A DNA stretch of 64,000 bases from Odontocerum albicorne (Eukaryota; Arthropoda; Insecta; Trichoptera; Odontoceridae): the NCBI GenBank assembly GCA_949825065.1, contig OX463848.1, forward strand, positions 41,062,766 through 41,126,765. Direction: 5' to 3'. Below the pieces are notes generated by a model. The model ran no database searches and was not told where the DNA came from. It saw only the letters and a program-made list of their open reading frames with translations. Numbering within the stretch: position 1 is the first letter of the stretch; the number at the start of each line of letters is the position of its first letter. Both the position numbers and the translations under genes were made by a program. Of the stretch, positions 57,391 to 64,000 are shown piece after piece.

Positions 57391-57975
57391 CTGCTCTTTT
57401 AACAGCGCTCTTATTCTTCTTCCCAGTGTCATGTTAGGTCCCCCCAACGTTGAATATCACCTGAGAGTAGACATCTTTGTCCCCGGCAGCCCGAAAAAGA
57501 TTCCCGACGCTCCTTACCATATACAGTCCAATCACGTATATTGCGGAGCCAGGAGATTTGCTTCAGCCAACACCTCTTCGACCCTATATTTTGCCTTGGA
57601 TGATCAGGTGCAGTAATTTGTACTTTGCTCCTCCAAGTACTTGACCCAAATGGGACACCTTTCGGATTTCAATATTAGTCAGCAACTCTCTATCAACTTT
57701 GACCCTTTGAAGAACCCTTTTGTTGCTGACCATATCCGTCCATGGTATCCGTAGCGTTCTCCGGTGGATCCACATTTCGAATGCTTCTTGTCGGTTCATA
57801 CTCTCGACTTTGAGGGTCCATGATTCTACTCCATGCAATAACACTAACCAAACGTAATATTTGACTAACCGTTGTCGAAGTTTCACGTTTAAGTTATCAT
57901 CGCAGAATACGCTTCTCATTTTATTAAAAGTCGCACGAGACGATTCAAATCTGCACTTGTCTTCGGTTACTGGGT
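57390..57975 (-). pseudogene. LINE ORF2 C-terminal remnant (family A), best copy
   Basis: The minus strand is open for 111 codons from 57919: MRSVFCDDNLNVKLRQRLVK, YYVWLVLLHGVESWTLKVES, MNRQEAFEMWIHRRTLRIPW, TDMVSNKRVLQRVKVDRELL and LLHLIIQGKI. After a frame break it ends with GRRGVG and a FRAAGDKDVYSQVI-like segment (57560-57420). It matches the standard LINE post-RT region ...LLYG.E.WTL......EAFEMW..RR.L.I.W. The RT catalytic part is missing, so it is inactive. SINE-B copies flank both sides. Confidence 0.75.
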
Positions 57976-58035
57976 CGAGGTCTTCCCCTAGACAGCGCTC
58001 TATAAATTGTGATTTTATTATTATTATAGTAAAGA
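57970..58035 (+). repeat. SINE-B 3' piece
   Basis: GGTCGAGGTCTTCCCCTAG, ACAGCGCTCTATAAATTGTG and a TTATTATTATTAT tail. Confidence 0.5.
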
Positions 58036-59096
58036 TGGTAAAAAAGATATAATTTGAACAAAAAAAGGATTGTTTTTTATAATTTTTTTTATTTGAATAT
58101 AATATTTTTTTTATGATTAATCAAATCATTTTATATTCTTTTCAGGTTCATTGTGCTCAGCCCGATGAATTGGGGGAAAAAATCCACTACCCTTGTTGAA
58201 AAACCGTTCACTTAGTTCTCCAAACGAATTGTAAATGAACGAACACTGGCTGGCACACACAGAGGTTCCTGACCATGGAATTAATCAATTAGTTTGAAAA
58301 TCCCCAAAATATACACCGTAAAATCCTTTGTTTCTGAAATAAACTGAAATCGAACGAATATTTTTAAAGGACGTAAATTACTGCTGAAAAAGCAATAAAA
58401 TAAAAAAATAAAACTTTTAAAATAATTGGTATTAACTCGCAGTTAAATTTTATTGTTAAATTATTTTGTTTAATGAATAAAATTTTAATATTGTTTTAAT
58501 TAGTTATCTAAAACCTTTATCAAAAAAAAAAAATTAAAAATAAATTGAAATGTGTTGAAGTTTAGTGTTATTTTTGTGAATTCTAGTGTTTTTAAGATTT
58601 GAATTATTTTCTTAATAAAAATTTAGTGTGTTAAAAGTTTTTCAAGTAAAAAGTTAAAACAAAGTGTTTTTTATTGAATAAATAAAGGTTATTTTCAAAA
58701 TTGTATGCTTTTATATTCTATAAAGAGAAAAAAATATAAATTTTCAGATATAAAAGGAACCGCAAAGATTCATAGCTTAATCTTTTAAAAAAAAAGTCAT
58801 TGTATTTTGTTTGATCTTGGCTTTGTCTCAATTCTTCACAAATATAGATTATTTTTTATTCTAACTCTCCTTGCTTTTATTTGAAATTGTGTTTTGTGAG
58901 TAAATTAAAACGGTTTTTTAAAAGTTCATTGCTATAAAAATATGATAAAAACGTTTGCCAAATCGAAAAATAATTGAAGTATTTATTTTGTTTTATTAAC
59001 TTTTGTGTCATATTAAACTGACAATAAAATGGCTGTGAGTTGATTGCGAAATGGAAAATCAAGGTTCGCCAACCTGTAAAAAGTGGATATAAAAAA
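58035..59096 (+). other. AT-rich presumed 5' flank or leader of the exon at 59097
   Basis: Mostly A/T runs and long T-rich stretches. At 58145 TTCTTTTCAG precedes a more balanced stretch up to 58275 with short open frames (for example 22 codons to a TAG at 58216) that could be an exon; it is not secure. Two small upstream frames start at 59029 and 59051 and end before 59097. No TATA box or start site can be fixed. Confidence 0.3.
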
Positions 59097-59218
59097 ATGG
59101 ATGAACAAACTCCAAAAAAACCCGTGACGGCGGCCCTGACAATTGACAGGGCCGCATTCCTTTTGCTGAGAGTAAAAAAGGCATTCAAGAAGAAAAAACA
59201 GCAGAGAAAAGAAAAAAA
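59097..59218 (+). CDS. Probable first coding exon of an unidentified host gene
   Basis: An ATG in good context (A at -3, G at +4) opens 40 codons and two further bases, reaching a strong donor AAAA/GTAAGTAA at 59219. The peptide runs MDEQTPKKPVTAALTIDRAA, FLLLRVKKAF and KKKKQQRKEK. A hydrophobic segment AAFLLLRVKKAF merges into a lysine-rich stretch, which could be a basic amphipathic helix (membrane-associated or calmodulin-binding), but I recognise no family. GC content and codon mix rise sharply over this segment against very AT-rich surroundings. The intron starting here extends to the window edge and holds the mariner elements. The start is chosen over an upstream alternative because that frame lacks an ATG. 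Confidence 0.55.
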
Positions 59219-59463
59219 GTAAGTAAATTTTTGATTCTAGTAAATAAAAAAAAATTTTTTTTTACTTTTTATTTAAAAAAAAAAATCGACGTGACCTTTG
59301 ATATCGGTTCACTGTTTTATTGAGATAGTCGAATAAACGTACAATTTCCCTGATGACAGAGTGCCTGGATTTTCTATCGTAACACACGTCTTTCGCCTCC
59401 TTTACAATATATAGTATACTATCAGTCCAATGCGAAAGGTGACTAACGGGAAATGAAATGTTA

Positions 59464-60722
59464 GGTTGTCCGGACGAAAATGTCTTTTAAAAAAATATTT
59501 TCTTATAACTTCAATACATTATATATTCTCCTTTGGTAGACACAACCTTCTTCTATCTATTTAATACGTTTTAAATACCGTCAGAATAAAATGTAGATGC
59601 CAAATATTCCTCGATGCCTTTTTTTTTTTTTTTGCGATTTTTTTCCAGCAAGATAGTGCTGCATAGATCTAAATAAATGATAATTTGAAGGATCCACATC
59701 GGGACTGTATGGTGAGTGAAGAATAGTTTTCGATCCAAGCTCGTTCATTTTATTTTCAGTCAATTTTTTTTCAGTCATATTTTTTTCAGTAATTTTTTTT
59801 CAGTCAATTTTTTTTCAGTCATATTTTTGCAGCCATAAAATTGAATGTCGATTGAAAAAAAACCAAGTATTTTTAGCCTTATTGCTTTATTAAAATTTTA
59901 GAGTTGTGCATAGTATACTTCACTCGTAATTGTTTTACCGTAAGGAAGGATTTCGTGATATTTTATGCCTTTTGCATCCCATCATACACTCCAAAGATCT
60001 TTTTTAACAGTAAGACTAGGTCAAAGGGTTGGTTTTGCCACCTGCCCCATTGAAAATTATTGACGTTAACTTCGTTGGTTCGAATAGAGCACCCATTTTT
60101 CGTCTCCGGTCACTAAATGGTGTAAAAACGGATTGTTGGTCTCTTTTTCGATTACATCTTCACATATGCGCTTGCGTACCGCTTTGATCTCATCCGTTAG
60201 ATCGTGCTGTATCCATACGCTCTGCTTCACAATCTTGCCAATTTTTTTCAGATATTCTTGAACACTAGATTTTGAGTATCCAAGCTTGTCAGCTAATTGT
60301 CGTCTAGTCAGTGTTGGATTTGATTCGATTTCTGTGTGCAATACGTCATCATCCACTTTCACTACTTTTTCAGTTTGAGGATTGTTTTTAGATTAAAATC
60401 ACAACTTTTATATTGTTAAAACCACCTTTGGCATTGCCAAATAGTTTAACATTCTCCAAACGGTCGTAAATGTTTTTAGTTGCAGTTGTTGCATTATTTT
60501 TTCGACAGTATTTGTACAACATTCAATTTTGTATAAATTGTTTGTTAGGTATATAACTCTCCATTTTAACTTTCGTTCGAAAAAAATTTTTTTTCACTAA
60601 AATAACGTTCTCCGGATATCAACTGATGAATAGAACACAAAACACGTACTGTATCAAAGACTGGAATAAAACTGATTGTCAAAAATGACCATGCAAAATA
60701 CGCCATTTCCGTCCGGACAACC
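59464..60722 (-). mobile_element. Full-length but decayed mariner element
   Basis: Ends GGTTGTCCGGACGAAAATG (59464) and the mirror of GGTTGTCCGGACGGAAATG (60722), each next to TA, give a 1259-bp element, the normal mariner size. It carries a transposase remnant on the minus strand and lies in the presumed intron after 59218. Confidence 0.9.
59590..60560 (-). pseudogene. mariner transposase remnant
   Basis: In order on the minus strand: MLYKYCRKNNATTATKNIYD (first helix-turn-helix), then after a break VDDDVLHTEIESNPTLTRRQ, LADKLGYSKSSVQEYLKKIG (second helix-turn-helix) and LHHLVTGDEKWVLYSNQRS with the first catalytic aspartate. The LLHDNARPH-type block with the second aspartate is not found; in its place (59755-59830) is a short repeat of TTTTTTTCAGTCA. 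The last part, LHSPYSPDVDPSNYHLFRSM, keeps the third-acid region. At least two stops and shifts make it dead. Confidence 0.85.
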
Positions 60723-60759
60723 TAATATAAGACATTGTTTATTTTTAGTTAACATTACC

Positions 60760-61980
60760 TTTAGTTAAAATTACACTCCATGTGAGTCAATATAATACTG
60801 GAAGCGGCTGTCAAATTTTCTGAAGCACTTCTGAAACTCATTCTTAGGAATTACCTCCAAAATCATGGTCGAAGCCTTCTGGATGTCTAAAATCGTGTCG
60901 AAACACTTTTCTTTCATCGCCAGTTTAAGTTTCGAGAGTAGTTAAAACTGGCATGGCGCCAAATCAGGCGAATATGGGGGGGGATTAATACTTTTTTGGC
61001 CAAGAAATCGCGTACAATCTTGCTTTTGTGCGCCAGTGCACTATCTAGAAACAATGACCATGCCCCTTGTTCCCGGTAGTCGCATCGAACTCGAAGAATC
61101 CTGGCATATAAATGATTCAAAACACCCAAGTATACATTGGCGTTTACCATTTGACCTTCTAGGGGGATTTTTTTATGGATATTTCTTTGGAAACAAAGAA
61201 AACTATGAGCAGAGTCTTGATTTATTTCTTCTGCATGTGCACTTTTTTCGGTTTCGTAGATTGCGAACCTTTCCATTGCGAGCTTTGTAAATAGCTTATC
61301 CTAAAAGCAGCATGTTTCCTCACCTGTTACAATGCTTGATATGAAGTCTGGATCCACATCAGTTGCTCTTTTCTTGTTTCTGCAGTGCTCTACTCTGCAA
61401 ACTTTTTGATCGACAGTCAGTGTGTGCGGTACGGTTTGCCCAAATTTTTCATCTACCGTCCACCTCATCTCTTAAAATGAGATGGACAGTAGATTTAGGA
61501 ATTCCAGTGAGCTCTTCCAGTGAGTGAGACGCACAACGATCATTTCGAAGATTTTCAACTACTTTTTGAACATTTTCTTCAATTCAAACTGTCAATGATT
61601 GCCCAGGCCATGGATCATCTTCAATGCTCTCTCTACCAACACGAAATCTTGCATACCTCTTAAAAACGTTCTTACGACTCATTGTTTTACTGCCATAAAT
61701 AGTTTGAATCATGTCAAAAAATTTGGTGACACTTTTACCCAATTTAAAACAAAATTTAATGCCGTCAGTTTTCTACACTGTCCCTTTTCCGACCGAGACT
61801 CAGAAGGTACCGTCAATTGTTACATTATTATGAATGAACCAGCAATGTTAGCGCTTTGAAACTTTTATGGAAGATCGAAGTCGAAATGGTGTCGAAATGT
61901 GTCGCTAGGTAGCTCATTTATTAATCTACAGATGGCGTTGGTGGTTACGTGAAAATAAAATTAGTAACAGTTCCCTTAGG
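60760..61980 (-). pseudogene. Second mariner element with transposase remnant
   Basis: On the minus strand from about 61770: FCFKLGKSVTKFFDMIQTIY, NVFKRYARFRVGRESIEDDP and WPGQ (DNA-binding region), then SLEELTGIPKSTVHLILRDE. Next come SSIVTGEETCCF, where the first catalytic aspartate is replaced by glutamate, IHKKIPLEGQMVNANVYLGV, SLFLDSALAHKSKIVRDFLA (second block, with DNA changed to DSA), and a C-terminus ending KNEFQKCFRKFDSRFQYYID. Several stops and shifts separate the pieces. ACGGTCCGTCCTAAGGGAAC (61990-61971) may be the 5' terminal repeat; its partner was not found, so the 3' end is probably lost beside the neighbouring mariner. Confidence 0.8.
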
Positions 61981-62029
61981 ACGGACCGTGTATCTTCTCA
62001 AACAACTACAATTTTAGTGAATTTTTAAA

Positions 62030-62350
62030 TTTTCTTCTTCCAAAATATCGTTCACTTGATACAACCATACTTTTTTTGGACTTCCACCACCACGCCTTCC
62101 ATTCATGTTTGAAATGTGAATTTACTTTCTTAGATTTTTTACAAAAAATCATTTTATATGCATAAATTATCTAAGAGAGCGGTTCGTCATCTCCCTTCAG
62201 TTCACATTCATCCCGAATAATTTTATACCGTATTGTTATACATTGTCCTCCCACGTGTTCTCAGCACACGCATTTCTACAGTATTTATTCGACTCCTTTT
62301 AGTCTTGCTTTACGTCCATATTTCACTCCCAAACGATACTTTATGTTAAT
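62030..62350 (-). pseudogene. LINE RT C-terminal remnant (family D)
   Basis: Collinear at DNA level with 240-620: AATATCGTTCACTTGATAC, AGTTCACATTCATCCCG, CATTGTCCTCCCACG and CGCATTTCTACAGTATTT. On the minus strand only broken pieces of the motif remain. Confidence 0.55.
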
Positions 62351-62847
62351 CTTTTATATAATTTGTTTAATGTCTTTAAACGGAAAATGAAACAAAACAT
62401 ACTGTGGCCGTGAAGTGAAAATTAAACAAAACATAGAAGCTATAACATAACCGTATTCTAATTTCGAAACACTTGCCATAAAAGTAAAACAAGATGATTA
62501 TGGAAAGAAATACAACATTAGTTCGTTTATTTTTTTAAATAAGTATTCACTTTCTACACAATAAATATGTACGTTTATTATTATTCACATTTTCATTACA
62601 CGCACCTAGAAAAATGCGATATTATTTAGTGAAATATCATTAATTTGATCAGCTTTAAAGTAATAAATATTTGAAAAAAAAAAACGTGATTCTTGACGTA
62701 TTAAATGCGTAAAGTTAGAAGCATTCGGGGTGACTGTTTATTGAATTTTTTATGAATTTTAAATTTAAACCGTTTTAAAATGGATAGAAAATCCAGATTG
62801 AAGGAAAGCGTGTTGCATCAAAGCGAAGAAAACATAAATACGACAGG
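62350..62847. other. No supported gene
   Basis: AT-rich DNA, presumably intron of the gene starting at 59097. Confidence 0.4.
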
Positions 62848-63213
62848 TATGGTTACATACAATAACCGTTGAAAAAAGACAATCTCTTAATTAAGATTGC
62901 AGGTTTAGGGAATCGGTCGTTAAGTAACGTAGGTATTTATATCTTTTTGGAATGTGCGCGAGAGTGCGCTTGCGATATGCTTAGGTCTCGCTTCTGTGAA
63001 TGCAGAGAGCGGTTATTGTCGTATGTGGGTATTCATCAAAATACGGAACTGGTAAGATATCCGTGGTGCGTTCTCTTTCTCTCGGGAGCTCGGCCGGCGT
63101 CAATGGCCGGCATGTGACCTTCGGACTGTTTACTATAATTTATCGAGGAATCCGAAGGTCGTTTCATCGGTCATTGATTGAGTATGCGACAATATTCGGA
63201 GACGACCGCCACA
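62848..63213 (-). mobile_element. Solo LTR, target duplication CAGG
   Basis: Third copy of the LTR (366 bp), diverged. On the minus strand it starts TGTGGCGGTCG, has TATAAATACC (62941-62932), and ends GTATGTAACCATA. CAGG stands on both sides (62844-62847 and 63214-63217). Confidence 0.8.
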
Positions 63214-63219
63214 CAGGTC

Positions 63220-64000
63220 ACGGATCCTAAACGAATATTGACAAAATCAAAATTGATGATTTGCAACATCACCAGAACACACGGTACACTAACAATTAAC
63301 AAGTATTTATTAACTGTTTTTGCACAACCTTAAAGAGGCTTTCCAGCTGGTAAATAAATATAAGTCATATCTATTATTTTTTAACTAAGTCTCCACTTAC
63401 CAAAGGGGTATAAAAAAAACTTATTCATTATTTCAACTTACTAATTATTTAATCCTATAATACCATTGAATGCGAACAAAAACATACGAGTGAAAGGCCT
63501 CAGTTTCAATAGAAGACAGAGAACAAAGCAATTACTATTAACTTCAAAAGCCGAAGTTTAGCGATTTATCCCGAGATTTCCTTTTGTATGCTCAGCCGAA
63601 TTTCCCCCCTATTTGTGACTGGAGATAAATTGAATTCGTTCCTGTTCCGTGCTTGGACTGCTCCATACGAGCCTCGTCGACAGATTTATTTTGGTACAAC
63701 AAAATAGGTGATTCCTGCACGCTGATAATATCTGGATTGAAATAAATTATACGTGGATGAAAAGATTCGAGAGTCGCAATGTTTGTTTTCGTATAACTTG
63801 TTTTCGAATGTAATCTTAATAAATTTTAGATATTGTGTTTTTAAGTAAGAGAAAGAGAAACTGATCAAGATCTGAAGATACCATATATGAGGGATATTAA
63901 GATTGTGGTCTGGTGTGAAGGATTGAGCAAGAGAATAATTGGATGTGGGAGCTTAATATACAAGCGGATATGGAAATGTATGAAAGGATAAGAAAAGATG
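63220..64000. other. No supported gene
   Basis: Anonymous AT-rich DNA up to the window edge. It is presumably intron if the exon at 59097 is real. Confidence 0.4.

Overview
The window is AT-rich arthropod genomic DNA, almost certainly from an insect. It carries mariner and hAT DNA transposons, Jockey-like and other non-LTR retrotransposon pieces, tRNA-headed SINEs, solo LTRs and several tandem satellites, and it has no bacterial-style gene organisation. A lepidopteran is my best guess from the element mix, but nothing here proves the order. A 200-base run of N at 25334-25533 is an assembly gap inside a (TA)n tract.

Host genes are nearly absent. The best candidate is a short first coding exon at 59097-59218 (+), with a good start context and a GTAAGT donor. 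Its presumed intron then fills the right end of the window and is loaded with two decayed mariner elements (59464-60722 and about 60760-61980), a LINE fragment and a solo LTR. Weaker exon candidates lie at 17255-17687 (two pieces joined in frame across a 182-base GT-AG intron) and 44513-44678. I cannot name any of these genes.

Layout. 0-11 kb: fragments of LINE 3' ends, SINEs and an internally deleted mariner with intact ends (10254-11185). 11-24 kb: a 28-bp minisatellite, a DDE transposase fragment, a solo LTR (12599-12979), fold-back elements (15.8, 17.7-18.2 and 18.4 kb), a MITE, and a hAT-type element with a perfect 8-bp target duplication (21754-22451). 24-30 kb: the (TA)n tract and gap, a MITE-like inverted-repeat element and a 1.4-kb higher-order satellite. 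30-41 kb: tandem repeats, a second MITE copy, a mariner N-terminal fragment and the only long uninterrupted ORF, a 5'-truncated Jockey-like reverse transcriptase of 712 residues (36401-38539, minus). 41-53 kb: an AT-rich minisatellite, SINEs, a composite inverted-repeat transposon at 48.0-49.1 kb, and a LINE fragment split by a solo LTR (50642-51024). 53.3-57.06 kb: three nearly contiguous satellites with units of 40, 40 and 48 bp.

The observations most worth following: (1) the octamer TACTCGTA/TACGAGTA is dispersed at about 18 sites, and comparison of repeat copies shows it arising as a clean 6-bp insertion at TA; its CGAG core equals the first four bases of the mariner terminal repeat at 10254, so the sites may be transposon excision footprints; (2) three solo LTRs, each with its own 4-bp target duplication; (3) a 40-bp satellite seeded from the last codons of a retrotransposon ORF; (4) a 48-bp satellite whose middle has a six-unit higher-order repeat while its ends are uniform. 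I found no convincing new multi-gene system.
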